Source of the DNA: Legionella sp. PATHC035
GTDB taxonomy: Bacteria > Pseudomonadota > Gammaproteobacteria > Legionellales > Legionellaceae
Direction: 5' to 3'
NCBI RefSeq assembly: GCF_026191115.1
Contig: NZ_JAPHOT010000002.1
Location: 1-64,000 of the forward strand
DNA length: 64,000 nt
The notes under the pieces were generated by a model. The model ran no database searches and had not been told where the DNA came from. It saw only the letters and a list, made by a program, of their open reading frames with translations. Positions 25,054 through 34,424 of the stretch are shown here, piece after piece. Position 1 is the first letter of the stretch; every line of letters begins with the position of its first letter. A program made the position numbers and the translations under genes.

Positions 25054-26111
25054 GCACGTGCAGCACTCGTCGCCTTTCTTTTTTAGATAGATATTTAACG
25101 TTATGGATTTTCCTGATTATGGGTTTAGGCGTTGTTATCGGATCTATTTTAACCGACATGCCACAATTTTTAAATTCCCTATCGATTGGTTCCACCAATA
25201 TTCCTATTGCGCTTGGCTTGATTTTAATGATGTACCCACCCCTGGCTCGGGTAAAATATGAAGAATTACCGCTGGTCTTTAAAGATTGGCGAATTCTATT
25301 GTTGTCCTTAATTCAAAACTGGCTTATCGGGCCATTTCTCATGTTTGGTCTTGCTGTTTTATTCTTACATGGATATCCCGAATACATGACTGGACTCATT
25401 CTCATTGGTTTGGCTCGATGTATTGCCATGGTAATTGTCTGGAATCAGCTGGCTGAAGGCGATAATCAATATGTTGCGGCTTTAGTGGCGTTTAACAGTA
25501 TATTTCAGCTACTTTTCTTTAGTGTCTATGTCTGGTTTTTTCTAACCGTTTTGCCACCCCTTGTTGGCATGACGGGACAAATGGTTCATATCGATTTTAT
25601 GACTGTTGCTGAAAGCGTCTTCATTTATCTTGGAATTCCTTTTTTATCAGGATTTCTGACTCGCTTTATACTGATAAAGAGAAAAGGGATAATGTGGTAT
25701 GAAACTAATTTTTTACCAAAAATTTCTCCCATTACTCTAATAGCCCTATTGTTTACTATACTGGCGATGTTTTCTTTGAAAGGCGCGATGGTATTGCAAC
25801 TTCCATTAGATGTAATTCGAATTGCATTTCCTTTAGCTGTTTATTTTGTTGTGATGTTTTTTGTCAGTTTTGCGATGGGGAAGCTCATCGGGGCTAACTA
25901 TCAAAAAACAACAGCAGCTTCATTTACTGCTGCCAGTAATAATTTTGAATTGGCTATTGCTGTTGCAATTGCCACCTTTGGGCTTAACTCCGCCATTGCT
26001 TTTACAACTGTGATTGGCCCACTTGTTGAGGTGCCGATTCTTATTTTACTAGTAAATATTGCATTGTGGTTGCGCCAACACTGGTTTTATAAAGCAAATC
26101 ATACGGGGTAG
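25050..26111 (+). CDS. acr3: Acr3-type arsenite efflux permease
   Basis: 353 aa with ten predicted spans. Exports As(III) by proton antiport. The conserved Cys is in the TM4 motif [17 protein letters not shown], and [17 protein letters not shown] in TM9 is the Acr3 signature. It is translationally coupled to arsC and completes the operon. Confidence 0.95.
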   Translation: MSTCSTRRLSFLDRYLTLWIFLIMGLGVVIGSILTDMPQFLNSLSIGSTNIPIALGLILMMYPPLARVKYEELPLVFKDWRILLLSLIQNWLIGPFLMFGLAVLFLHGYPEYMTGLILIGLARCIAMVIVWNQLAEGDNQYVAALVAFNSIFQLLFFSVYVWFFLTVLPPLVGMTGQMVHIDFMTVAESVFIYLGIPFLSGFLTRFILIKRKGIMWYETNFLPKISPITLIALLFTILAMFSLKGAMVLQLPLDVIRIAFPLAVYFVVMFFVSFAMGKLIGANYQKTTAASFTAASNNFELAIAVAIATFGLNSAIAFTTVIGPLVEVPILILLVNIALWLRQHWFYKANHTG

Positions 26112-26175
26112 GATTGATTAAACTGGTTTACTTTCAAATCTCTCGGATTTACTCGTAACGTGATTAAAGGCAAAA

Positions 26176-27138
26176 ATGAACATGCAATCAATAAGAGAAT
26201 TACTAGAGGCTAAGCAAATCATAATTTATTTTTCTACAGTTATTGTAGCAATCATAATTGCTTTGCTCGTGCCGGCCACGAAAGTTTTTGCGAGCAGTGT
26301 AAACCTTGCATTAGCTCTGATGCTGTTTGTAACGTTTCTACAAGTGCCGCTTGCTGACTTTAAGCAAGCATTAGTGAAGTTTCGTTTCCTCATGGTTCTA
26401 TTTCTAGTGAACTTCATGGTGGTCCCGTTAATTGTAGTGGCGTTAGTCCAATTTCTTCCCATCGATCCAATGGTACGACTTGGTGTGCTATTAGTTTTGC
26501 TCACTCCGTGTATTGATTATGTCGTAACTTTTGCGCATATTGGACGCGCCGATGCTCGACTACTTTTGGTGGCGACACCTGCGCTTCTTATCTTACAGAT
26601 GCTGCTTCTACCTATCTATCTTGGACTATTCCTTGAGGAAAGCGCTGCTCACTTGGTTCAACCTGGCCCATTTGTCGAAGCCTTTATATGGATAATTGCT
26701 ATTCCGCTTGTGCTCGCAGCACTTACACAAGCGTGGGCTAATCGAAAATCGATGGGCAAACGGGTTTTAATAGCACTTGGATTGCTGCCCGTACCAGCGA
26801 CAGCTCTTGTGTTATTCGTGGTCATTACGTCGGTGGTACCGCAGCTCGGTCTTGAGGCAGACTCAGTTTTAAAAGTAGTTCCAATCTACATTGCCTTTGC
26901 TATTATTGCTCCCTGGGCTGGATGGTTTATCGCTCGAATCTTCCGCTTGGATGTGCCTTCCAGCCGATCTGTAGCATTCAGCGCAAGTACTCGCAACTCT
27001 CTTGTTGTCCTACCGCTTGCTTTTGCGATACCAGGCGCTGTTCCTATACTGCCGGCAATCATTGTCACTCAGACACTTGTGGAGTTGATAAGTGAACTGT
27101 TCTATGTGCGCTTAATTCCTAAACTAATGAACTCATAA
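26176..27138 (+). CDS. Second arsenic-resistance permease of the BASS superfamily
   Basis: 320 aa, about ten spans, related to Acr3/bile-acid symporters but distinct from the adjacent acr3: LLTPCIDYVVTFAHIGRADARLL replaces the Acr3 TM4 motif and ASTRNSLVVLPLAFAIPGAVPILPAIIVTQTLVEL the TM9 region. Such proteins are usually annotated as arsenic resistance permeases. AAGG sits before the ATG at 26176, 65 bp after acr3. The visibly more GC-rich codon choice suggests a different origin from the operon in front of it. Confidence 0.8.
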   Translation: MNMQSIRELLEAKQIIIYFSTVIVAIIIALLVPATKVFASSVNLALALMLFVTFLQVPLADFKQALVKFRFLMVLFLVNFMVVPLIVVALVQFLPIDPMVRLGVLLVLLTPCIDYVVTFAHIGRADARLLLVATPALLILQMLLLPIYLGLFLEESAAHLVQPGPFVEAFIWIIAIPLVLAALTQAWANRKSMGKRVLIALGLLPVPATALVLFVVITSVVPQLGLEADSVLKVVPIYIAFAIIAPWAGWFIARIFRLDVPSSRSVAFSASTRNSLVVLPLAFAIPGAVPILPAIIVTQTLVELISELFYVRLIPKLMNS

Positions 27139-27308
27139 TGCTAACCTACTCATACAATTAAGTATTGTTGGTTAAGACAGCCGGTTGTCGTAATTCTCGT
27201 TTTTTGACATAAGTATTAAGACCGATATGAGGCTAAGAGCTGCCCAGCAGTTAGTTTATCTGAATTAAGTATCGCTTTATTTTCAAAAAGTAAAGCGTCT
27301 CTCTTTAA

Positions 27309-27372
27309 GGGGTTCTTTGCAGGAAGGTACGAAATTTCCCACAGACCCCATATAACCCTTTACCAGTCTAGG
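27309..27372 (+). repeat. Left terminal inverted repeat of the Tn3 element (64 bp)
   Basis: Begins GGGGTTCTTTGCAGGAAGG and includes the tnpA stop codon (TAG, read on the minus strand at 27368-27370). Perfect inverse copy of 31292-31355. Tn3 ends are usually about 38 bp. Confidence 0.95.
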
Positions 27373-30300
27373 TTTTAGCTAATAAATTGATTTTTTCATT
27401 GCTTACCAATTTTTTTATAAGTTCTTGTAAATTAAGACATTCATGATCGTTATAAAATTCATAAATTCCAATCAAATTAACATGTAGCCATGCAACGGGG
27501 GATAGACGAATTATTTTCAAACATTCTTCCTCCATTTTGTTCTGTTTGTAATGCTCATAAAGTCCAGTCAGAAGGGATGCATTGTAAAAAATAATACAGT
27601 TGGACAGTAATCGTGCGCATTCGTTATTAATGGTTAGCTCAATCTCGGTTTTTCCAGCTAATTTCCTGCTACTAATCCTTGCGATAGCGGCTCTGAGCTG
27701 GTGGTATGACTCACCCCGATTTAAAGAACGATGAACTGTTTTACGCATCCCTTCATCATCAATATAATCAAGCAGGTACAGTGTCATGATGACTTGATCC
27801 AGTTCTATCAATGCCCGTAACGTATCATTAGATTGGTATGACGATAATTTTTTGACAATAGTACTTTGGCTGCTCTTTTTCAGTCCCAATGTTGCCATGA
27901 TTCTTAAAATATTGTCCCACTCTTTAATGATTAACTGCACATTCACTTTCTTACTTGGTTTTACCAGAAGTCCTTCATAATCCTTTGGATCATCAAAACT
28001 GACCAGGTTATTCCTCGCTTTTTTATCCAACTGGGTAAATCGTGGCATAAACCGGTATCCGAAAAGAAAGAGTATGATGAAATTCACGCGGTTTATACTG
28101 TGCATGTCCCCAGATATAGCGGCGATTTCAATATCGCTTGTATTACTATTGAGCATATCAAACAGATAATGGCTTTCATGCTCGTTTGCACCGATAATTT
28201 TAGTACACAGGGGTAACCAGTTCGCGCATAAGGTGTAAGCAGATACACCTTGCCCAAACCCAAAATATTTTGTTGAAAATCGCGCCATAATGGAGTTGAA
28301 TTTTGTCTCAAGCTTTTGGCCGTCTATGCTCGCATGGATTCCGTAATCAGCAAGCGTATATTTTTCAAATATGGGGAGTTTCTTCAAACGATTCATAACC
28401 ACATCACTGGCTTGTGTTAAGGTCATGTGTCGAATAAAATCAGCGTAAGTTGACTTGAGGTCATGCTCTTTAACATCGCTAATGTCTTTCATTTTGTCAA
28501 TATCAATACCAGTGCCCTTAGCAACCAGACAGGCCGACAATACAGACTCATCGACTTGCTTTTTACTGCCTGATGGCAATATATGAGTAAATTTTTTCAT
28601 AAAGTCTGTCTGGCTATGCGTAAACTGTATAATTTTAGCAATACTGGTTAGGGGCATGTTTTCATAAAAAGGATTATTAACACCATCATCTGATTTTTTA
28701 TAAGGTAAAGTCCAACGAATTACCTCTCCTTTTTTATTGTGCTTCAGTTTGATTTTTTTGTTTTCGCCAGAAGTAATCTTATCATTGACCTCTTTGTAGC
28801 GCGGCCCTAATCGGCTTTCAAGCTCTTTAAGAAGGTCGTTGATATTATTTGCCAGCAGCTTATTCTCCAACTGTTTAATGATAGATTTCTTGTTTTTATC
28901 CCAGTCTTGCTTTGGGTGCAGCTCATCATTTAAGGCACGGTACGATAAGCTATTATAAATGGTGACTGATCCTGACTTGATGCCCTTTTCAATCTGAAGG
29001 TACAGCATTACTTCGTATTTGTCTGCATCAATGCACTTTGTTTTTTTGCTGGTTGTACCCAATCTGATTTTTTTAATAACATGGCGTCGCAACAGCTTGG
29101 GTATAAATTCAATTGGAATATCTTTGAATTGATAAGAGCTGAACACTTTATTACTGGCATAGTGTCCCTTCAAAAAGGTAATTGCTGCTTGTAGTTCCTT
29201 GTTTTTGCTCTGAAAATCCAATGCCTTAAATGCAGCACGTGTATTAAGCTTAATTGTAGGTGCTATTTTTTTATAGTATTCCCAGCGATAAAATTCGGGT
29301 GTGAAATTTGGTTTTTTTATTTTTCGTATAAACTGTTGAAATTTTTCTTGAGGCACAATCTCATAGGCTTTTGTTCGTATGGCGTTGTCTGCAACTTTCT
29401 TATTATTTACCAGCGATAAAATCGCAGCGGCAGTATCACGATGATCTTTATCATCATCCTTGGCATTAAGTATTGCTTCGGCTTGGTACTCTTCTGCTTC
29501 ACCTGCGTAGAGATTCACTTTGTGAGTAAAGCTGCTGATTATATGATCACTTATTTTTAAATAACGATTGTACGCGTAACACATGAGATACAATCTGGAT
29601 AAATTCTTTTGTTTCATAGCGCGTAATCCGTAAACCGTGTGGTATACAGCCAAGTCAGCATAGTGGATTATATTTTGCTCTGAAATATCCAGTTCTTTGA
29701 TGATTTCAATGGATTTTTGATAGAGCGATGAGAGAAATTGATGCTTTTTGACGGAAGCGTTAATCTCTGCTGTTGTAAAATCTTTCTGGTCTTTTTTTAA
29801 AGTCGTCAATTGATAAAACAACTCATCTTTTTCCAGGAACTCAGCCAATAGTTCCCTGAAAGGCTTGTCCATTAAGGTATATATCTTGTTACTTAATCTA
29901 TTTTTTTCATTGTTTAGTGCCTCAGAAACCATTTCTTGCAATGTAGTATAGGATGGCCTAATAATCTTATGCTGATGGAAGTATTCCAGAAGAGAATCAA
30001 ACACGTATTTTGGCACAGCATGCTGCTTCATCAATTCTCTGGCATAACGCAGTGCTTTATCTTTGTGATGACTCGAATAAATAGATGCATTATATTTTTT
30101 CAAAATGGCGTTACGATTATCATAGTGATGCCGCTTGCTTACTTTTGTTTTGGGAAATTTTTCTGAAGGAAAATATGTCTTGATTACATACCAGGTATCC
30201 TGTCTGTTCCCCTGAAACGTGATATGGTGAAAATAGTTTGTGATTCTAAAAAATCCAATTTGCAGAATATAATTGATCTTTTTGGGAACGTTATCAAATG

Positions 30301-30424
30301 AGTTAAGGTATGCTTTATCCTCTTCATCTAGCTCAAACACAAACGGACGGTCCTCATCTTCCAAAACAGGTATTGTGTAGAGCTTATTAAAATCGTCATC
30401 AGAGAGTATGTTTAGTCTGGCCAT
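27368..30424 (-). CDS. tnpA: Tn3-family transposase TnpA
   Basis: About 1018 aa, usual size. The C-terminal DDE domain is intact: DYGIHASIDGQKLETK, then ISGDMHSINRVNFIILFLFGYRFMPRF, and GKTEIELTINNECARLLSN. It cuts the transposon ends and joins them to the target. Start ATG 30424 (MARLNILSDDDFNKLY) matches the family N-terminus; the in-frame codons upstream are not needed. The last codons lie inside the terminal inverted repeat. Confidence 0.95.
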   Translation of the reverse strand: MARLNILSDDDFNKLYTIPVLEDEDRPFVFELDEEDKAYLNSFDNVPKKINYILQIGFFRITNYFHHITFQGNRQDTWYVIKTYFPSEKFPKTKVSKRHHYDNRNAILKKYNASIYSSHHKDKALRYARELMKQHAVPKYVFDSLLEYFHQHKIIRPSYTTLQEMVSEALNNEKNRLSNKIYTLMDKPFRELLAEFLEKDELFYQLTTLKKDQKDFTTAEINASVKKHQFLSSLYQKSIEIIKELDISEQNIIHYADLAVYHTVYGLRAMKQKNLSRLYLMCYAYNRYLKISDHIISSFTHKVNLYAGEAEEYQAEAILNAKDDDKDHRDTAAAILSLVNNKKVADNAIRTKAYEIVPQEKFQQFIRKIKKPNFTPEFYRWEYYKKIAPTIKLNTRAAFKALDFQSKNKELQAAITFLKGHYASNKVFSSYQFKDIPIEFIPKLLRRHVIKKIRLGTTSKKTKCIDADKYEVMLYLQIEKGIKSGSVTIYNSLSYRALNDELHPKQDWDKNKKSIIKQLENKLLANNINDLLKELESRLGPRYKEVNDKITSGENKKIKLKHNKKGEVIRWTLPYKKSDDGVNNPFYENMPLTSIAKIIQFTHSQTDFMKKFTHILPSGSKKQVDESVLSACLVAKGTGIDIDKMKDISDVKEHDLKSTYADFIRHMTLTQASDVVMNRLKKLPIFEKYTLADYGIHASIDGQKLETKFNSIMARFSTKYFGFGQGVSAYTLCANWLPLCTKIIGANEHESHYLFDMLNSNTSDIEIAAISGDMHSINRVNFIILFLFGYRFMPRFTQLDKKARNNLVSFDDPKDYEGLLVKPSKKVNVQLIIKEWDNILRIMATLGLKKSSQSTIVKKLSSYQSNDTLRALIELDQVIMTLYLLDYIDDEGMRKTVHRSLNRGESYHQLRAAIARISSRKLAGKTEIELTINNECARLLSNCIIFYNASLLTGLYEHYKQNKMEEECLKIIRLSPVAWLHVNLIGIYEFYNDHECLNLQELIKKLVSNEKINLLAKT

Positions 30425-30549
30425 AACCTTCGTTTTAACAAAAACCAAATTGTATCATAAGCGATCATATAAGACCATATAAAATGCTATTGTGATATTA
30501 TTGATAAACACCTTAAGAGAAAAATCAGTAAAAATAGAGTGAGCATTGT
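30425..30549. promoter_or_regulatory. Putative res site and divergent promoters between tnpA and tnpR
   Basis: About 125 bp of A/T-rich sequence between divergent tnpA and tnpR with partial repeats of AT-CATAT type (GATCATATAAGACCATATAA). This is where the resolution site and both promoters lie in related Tn3 elements; subsites were not resolved by eye. Confidence 0.5.
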
Positions 30550-31176
30550 ATGATTTATGGGTACGTTCGGGTGAGCACCCAAGAGCAAAACGTGGATAGC
30601 CAAAAAAACAGTATCAGTCGCTACTGCATCGATCACAAACTGATGGTTGATGAATGGATAGAGCTTGAAATGTCATCGCGCAAATCGACGGCATTACGAC
30701 GTATTGATGAACTGTTGAGTAAACTACAACCTAATGACGTGGTTATTGCCTCAGAATTATCAAGGCTTGGGCGATCTATCAAGGAAACGCTCAATACAAT
30801 AGAAATAATCATAAAAGAGAAGCAATCTCGACTCATTCTTATTAAGCAAAATCTGGATTTAAATCCCAGTGATTCCAGTAATATGAGCAATAAAATACTC
30901 ATCACCGTATTTTCGATGTTAGCTGAATTAGAACGCGATTTTATTTCAGAACGAACTAAAGAAGGGCTTCGTGCCCGTGTTGCCAAAGGAATTAAACTCG
31001 GCAAACCCAAGGGTAGCATACAGGCATCTATGTATGATAAAGACCGGGAAAAAATTTTCAATCTTTACCAATTGGGCGTGCCTTTACAAAAAATCATTGA
31101 AATTCATCTTGGGTATGGGAAGTATTTATCCCTTAGGGACTATATCTGTAAACGTAGATTGGATGAAAAGAAATAG
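30550..31176 (+). CDS. tnpR: Serine resolvase TnpR
   Basis: 208 aa. Resolves the cointegrate at res. N-terminal catalytic domain YGYVRVSTQEQNVDSQ with Ser9 as nucleophile; conserved DVVIASELSRLGRS and the E-helix region MLAELERDFISERTKEGL; C-terminal helix-turn-helix for DNA binding (GVPLQKIIEIHLGYGKYLSLRDYI). ATG at 30550 has a GTGAGC context without strong ribosome site. Confidence 0.93.
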   Translation: MIYGYVRVSTQEQNVDSQKNSISRYCIDHKLMVDEWIELEMSSRKSTALRRIDELLSKLQPNDVVIASELSRLGRSIKETLNTIEIIIKEKQSRLILIKQNLDLNPSDSSNMSNKILITVFSMLAELERDFISERTKEGLRARVAKGIKLGKPKGSIQASMYDKDREKIFNLYQLGVPLQKIIEIHLGYGKYLSLRDYICKRRLDEKK

Positions 31177-31191
31177 AATTGAGGCAGTCTT

Positions 31192-31294
31192 GATGGAATT
31201 TATGAATTTTATAACGATCAGGAATGTCTTAATTTACATGATCTTATAGAAAAATTAGTGAGCAATAAAAAAATCGATTTATTGGCTGCAGCCT
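31192..31294 (+). pseudogene. Duplicated, diverged tail of tnpA at the opposite end of the transposon
   Basis: A frame reads DGIYEFYNDQECLNL, HDLIEKLVSNKKIDLLAAA and stops at TAG 31294-31296. It aligns with the last 34 residues of TnpA (IGIYEFYNDHECLNL, QELIKKLVSNEKINLLAKT) with several substitutions. Orientation is inverted relative to tnpA, making the transposon ends similar over about 165 bp rather than 64. It has no start and cannot be a working gene. Confidence 0.9.
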
Positions 31295-31355
31295 AGACTG
31301 GTAAAGGGTTATATGGGGTCTGTGGGAAATTTCGTACCTTCCTGCAAAGAACCCC
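31292..31355 (-). repeat. Right terminal inverted repeat of the Tn3 element (64 bp)
   Basis: Reads CCTAGACTGGTAAAGGG... and ends AAGAACCCC; exact inverse of 27309-27372. Confidence 0.95.
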
Positions 31356-31422
31356 TTATTGTTTAATTAAATTGCAACTCAATATCCCAAATATAATCTC
31401 TATAGGTTGAAAAGAAAAATAT

Positions 31423-31452
31423 TTCTAAAAGCTATTTAAATAGCTTTTAGAA
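31423..31452 (-). terminator. 30-bp perfect palindrome, probable terminator of the broken minus-strand gene
   Basis: Arms TTCTAAAAGCTATTT and AAATAGCTTTTAGAA abut without a loop. Read on the minus strand it contains the stop codon of the broken gene and is followed by AAATATTTTTCTTTTC, as expected for intrinsic termination. Confidence 0.6.
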
Positions 31453-32040
31453 CCCATTCCGGCAATGGTGCATTATAATCCAGGGTAGAGACTCTCCATA
31501 CTCCCAAACCTCACTATTATAATTTCCAGTTGAGCCAAAATCAAAATTAGGGGCTAACTGTTTTATGTACATATAGGCTAATAGACCTGTGTCTCTTCCT
31601 TCAACCCAATCCGCGCATAGAAATTATTGCCTTTAAAAAATCGCTCATGCTCAATCCAATCTTGAGAGTTTTTGTCAATTGGCCAGCAAAGTGTGTGTAT
31701 TTGATACTTTTTATAACGATTTTTTCCTTTGAATAGGTCATTTAAAAAGTTTTTAAGCCCTTGGCTTCTAAAATAAGTATGCCCCTCATCACCATAATGT
31801 TTAAAAAATAGCTCGGAAAATCGCTCTATAGGGCTTTTTTCGATAACAAAAAAATATGGCCAAAGGGAGAGGGTTAAGAATCAAATAGCGTTTAATATCA
31901 GGCCTTTTTAGCAGCAAATTATTATTGTAATATATTTTTAAGCGTCGAAAATTGAGAAAGCTGTGGATAGAATAACTTAGGGTAATTAATCCACCTACGA
32001 TATATAGCGTTATCAAAAACTCTTTTACACTCACATCCAT
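31447..32040 (-). pseudogene. Twice-frameshifted membrane-anchored protein of unknown function
   Basis: Three frames join into one protein of about 200 aa. From ATG 32040: MDVSVKEFLITLYIVGGLIT with one N-terminal TM, to NPLPLAIFF. A shift near 31850 leads to VIEKSPIERFSELFFKHYGD, FRSQGLKNFLNDLFKGKNRY and FFKGNNFYARIGLKE. A second shift near 31590 gives GRDTGLLAYMYIKQLAPNFD and ends ESLPWIIMHHCRNGF. Each piece is coding-like and stops soon after its shift. No family recognised; the gene is broken just outside the transposon. Confidence 0.65.
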
Positions 32041-32283
32041 TGCTTACACCATAATTCCTAAATCAAAAATCTTTAAATGAGGACTTTTAACGATCGGTTA
32101 ATTATAACATTCTTATGGGGAATTGGCGTGTACGGTGATTCAGGCAGTTACGTTGCACATTCTGTTTAAATTACATTAATGACAATCAATCGTATTTGAT
32201 TTTGAGCGCAATCGGGTTATAATATAATTAACCATACCTGCCACGCCTCTTAATAATGCGGACCAGGGCGGGTTATTTACTTT

Positions 32284-32739
32284 ATGCATTCAAAAATGGT
32301 TTTTAATAAACCACCTCTTTCCATACCAGAACAAATACATCACTTACGGCAAAAAGGGCTATTGTTGGATAATGAACAAGAAGCTAGCCAGTATTTGACG
32401 ACCATTGGTTACTATCGTTTGATGATTTATTTTAAGCCTTTTCTCATTAGCTCTGCGACAAACACTAGCCAATTTAAACCTAACACGCGATTTTCGGATC
32501 TTTTAAATTTGTATGCCTTTGATAGAGAGCTACGCTTATTAGTTATCGATGCCCTAGAGAGAATAGAAGTCGCTTTTCGTACCGCTATATCAAATGCCAT
32601 GAGTTTGAAATATGGCGCACATTGGTATCTAAACATGGATTTATTTTCTTCGACTGAGCAATATCAGATGTTTTTGGAGGAGGTTAAATCACATCTGAAA
32701 CGTTCACACGAAGACTTTATTAAAACGTATTCTTTTTAA
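32284..32739 (+). pseudogene. Truncated Abi_2-family (AbiD/AbiF-like) protein
   Basis: 151 codons matching the N-terminal half of Abi_2 proteins: PLSIPEQIHHLRQKGLLLDN, YLTTIGYYRLMIYFKPFL, LNLYAFDRELRLLVIDALER IEVAFRTAIS. The family is about 300 aa and is linked to phage abortive infection. The frame stops at TAA 32737; a -1 frame continues with KILTEDDVFMLWAKQLLDQG and KIDALNKNELINKIKCYKK to 32882, which does not look like Abi_2. I read this as a deletion joining two genes. Confidence 0.7.
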
Positions 32740-32890
32740 GATTCTCACCGAGGATGATGTGTTTATGTTATGGGCTAAACAATTGCTCGATCAAGGGCAT
32801 AATCCTAAGAAGATAATACATAAAATAGATGCACTCAATAAAAATGAGCTAATTAATAAGATTAAATGTTATAAAAAATAATATGATAAA

Positions 32891-33706
32891 ATGGTAACCA
32901 TTTGCATAGATAGTTTTTACAAGAGAGGTATTGTGTTCTTAACATTTGCTAACGGTTGTATCATTGTTCTGGGGCTTGTGCTTACGTGGTGCATTCTATT
33001 TTCTATTTTCGATGAAAAATCATCGCGGCGTTTGGGTATAAAGCTAGGGATCTTGGTGCTGTTTTTGTCTCCATTCATTGCTAAATTGAGCTATGATTTC
33101 TATGCAACTGCTTCACGGCAATTGTTTCTTATGGGTGCCAATGGCGAAATTCAATTAGCGTATTCACCATTAAAAGTGCCAAAGACCCAAAATAACCATT
33201 ATTGCGATCGCTTTACAGACAGCAAAGGTAATTTATTAAACCGCTCTACAATAGGTGATAAGCATCTATTTTGTGGTGTTTTTTGGAATATGGGGGAACA
33301 TGATGTGGTGTTTTTGCCTTATAAACTTTTAGGCAATAATAAAGCCATCTATTGGGCTTCACCAGAACTAAAAATTATCGGCCCAATGCCGCCTGATCTC
33401 CTTTTAATAAAAAGCAAAGCAAAAAATACCAATTCGACTTCATCAGAAAAACCCAATAGAATTTATGTTGAAGGAGGGAAAACAGCGCACATTATAGTAA
33501 CAAAACAATTTGAGCTTCCATCTGATAAGGCTCACAAGGAAAAAACAATTTCCCCTGGGACAGTGTTATCAGGAGTTACTCTAAAGACTTTCGACGTCTC
33601 AGAAAAACTAAGCCAAGCACGTTTTAAATTATTCATTGGAAATACATTATGTATCGCCTCGTCAGATACACATATTAGGCCTGATTACGATACAGCAATG
33701 CTATAG
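32891..33706 (+). CDS. Unknown membrane-anchored protein
   Basis: 271 aa with two N-terminal membrane helices (IVFLTFANGCIIVLGLVLTWCILFSIF and IKLGILVLFLSPFIAKLSYDFYA) and a large, probably periplasmic, beta-rich domain. ATG 32891 has no ribosome site; GTG at 32933, preceded by GAGAGG, is an equally good start. No family recognised. The next gene downstream also encodes a small membrane protein, and a pair is possible. Confidence 0.55.
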   Translation: MVTICIDSFYKRGIVFLTFANGCIIVLGLVLTWCILFSIFDEKSSRRLGIKLGILVLFLSPFIAKLSYDFYATASRQLFLMGANGEIQLAYSPLKVPKTQNNHYCDRFTDSKGNLLNRSTIGDKHLFCGVFWNMGEHDVVFLPYKLLGNNKAIYWASPELKIIGPMPPDLLLIKSKAKNTNSTSSEKPNRIYVEGGKTAHIIVTKQFELPSDKAHKEKTISPGTVLSGVTLKTFDVSEKLSQARFKLFIGNTLCIASSDTHIRPDYDTAML

Positions 33707-33859
33707 CTAGCATCATCAGCCTAAATTGTTCTAATGATGAGGAACATGCGATTCCTATAGAAGCAATAGCAACCGTTTCTGGAAGAACACTATATCCTAA
33801 AGAATAAGCGGTGAGCTAAAGCACGCTCACACCGTGATCAAAAAAAAGGAACTATTATA

Positions 33860-34318
33860 ATGCGCATAAATCTAAAAACACCAATACACTACTTCTCTTT
33901 TTTACTGTTAGTTCTGTCCTATTTGTCGCTTTCTTTTGAAACCGCTTTAAAATCAGGGGTATTTTCCTCTTATGGCGATTTATTTACCCCAATAACTCAT
34001 ATTTTTTACTGGCCAAGGTTTGCTTTGCTTCTAGCGCCTGCGCTTGTTTTGATTATTCTTTCTTCTGTTAAAATGAAGAATCATGAGCTTATTTTAAAAG
34101 GGTTTTTCCTTTTTGCATCACCAATTATTGTAAGTAATAATATCAGTTTATTTTCATCCCCTAATGTAATTCCCATTTTAAATCAGCCACAACACTTCAT
34201 ACAGCTTTATTATTATGCTTCATGGTGCAAATCAATAACTTGGATGGGGATTATTATATTAGGTTTGATTTGGACTTTTCAAAAAGAACTAAAGCCCGTA
34301 GGAGCACAAGCCCATTAA
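33860..34318 (+). CDS. Unknown four-span membrane protein
   Basis: 152 aa with four predicted membrane helices (YFSFLLLVLSYLSLSF, WPRFALLLAPALVLIILSSV, LILKGFFLFASPIIV, ITWMGIIILGLIWTF). AAGGAA eight bases before the ATG supports the start. No family recognised. It lies 150 bp after the other membrane gene in the same direction. Confidence 0.6.
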   Translation: MRINLKTPIHYFSFLLLVLSYLSLSFETALKSGVFSSYGDLFTPITHIFYWPRFALLLAPALVLIILSSVKMKNHELILKGFFLFASPIIVSNNISLFSSPNVIPILNQPQHFIQLYYYASWCKSITWMGIIILGLIWTFQKELKPVGAQAH

Positions 34319-34424
34319 GATATAGTGCATTCATTACCATTGCTATGGAGCGGGGGGATTATTTATTGCTTAACAAGTAATCCAGTTTGCATTGATAAAA
34401 TCAAAATAACAATAAGAGGTATGT

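Larger units (their letters stand above)
27309..31355. mobile_element. Tn3-family transposon with tnpA and tnpR
   Basis: About 4.05 kb bounded by inverted GGGG-starting ends: 27309 rightwards and 31355 leftwards are identical for 64 bp. Inside are a full-length Tn3 transposase and a divergent serine resolvase, with a res-sized 126-bp gap (30425-30549). No passenger gene is carried. The 5-bp flanks differ (TTTAA left, TTATT right), so no target duplication is seen. Confidence 0.93.

Noticed and set aside
30633-31061. 142-codon minus frame opposite tnpR
   Set aside because: Antisense of a clear serine resolvase.
33720-33800. Short coding-like frame DEEHAIPIEAIATVSGRTLYPKE after the membrane protein
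   Set aside because: Too short, no start and no recognised family.
33811-33836. GGTGAGC...GCTCACACC hairpin as terminator
   Set aside because: Arms pair imperfectly and there is no T-run on the plus strand; left out of the annotation.
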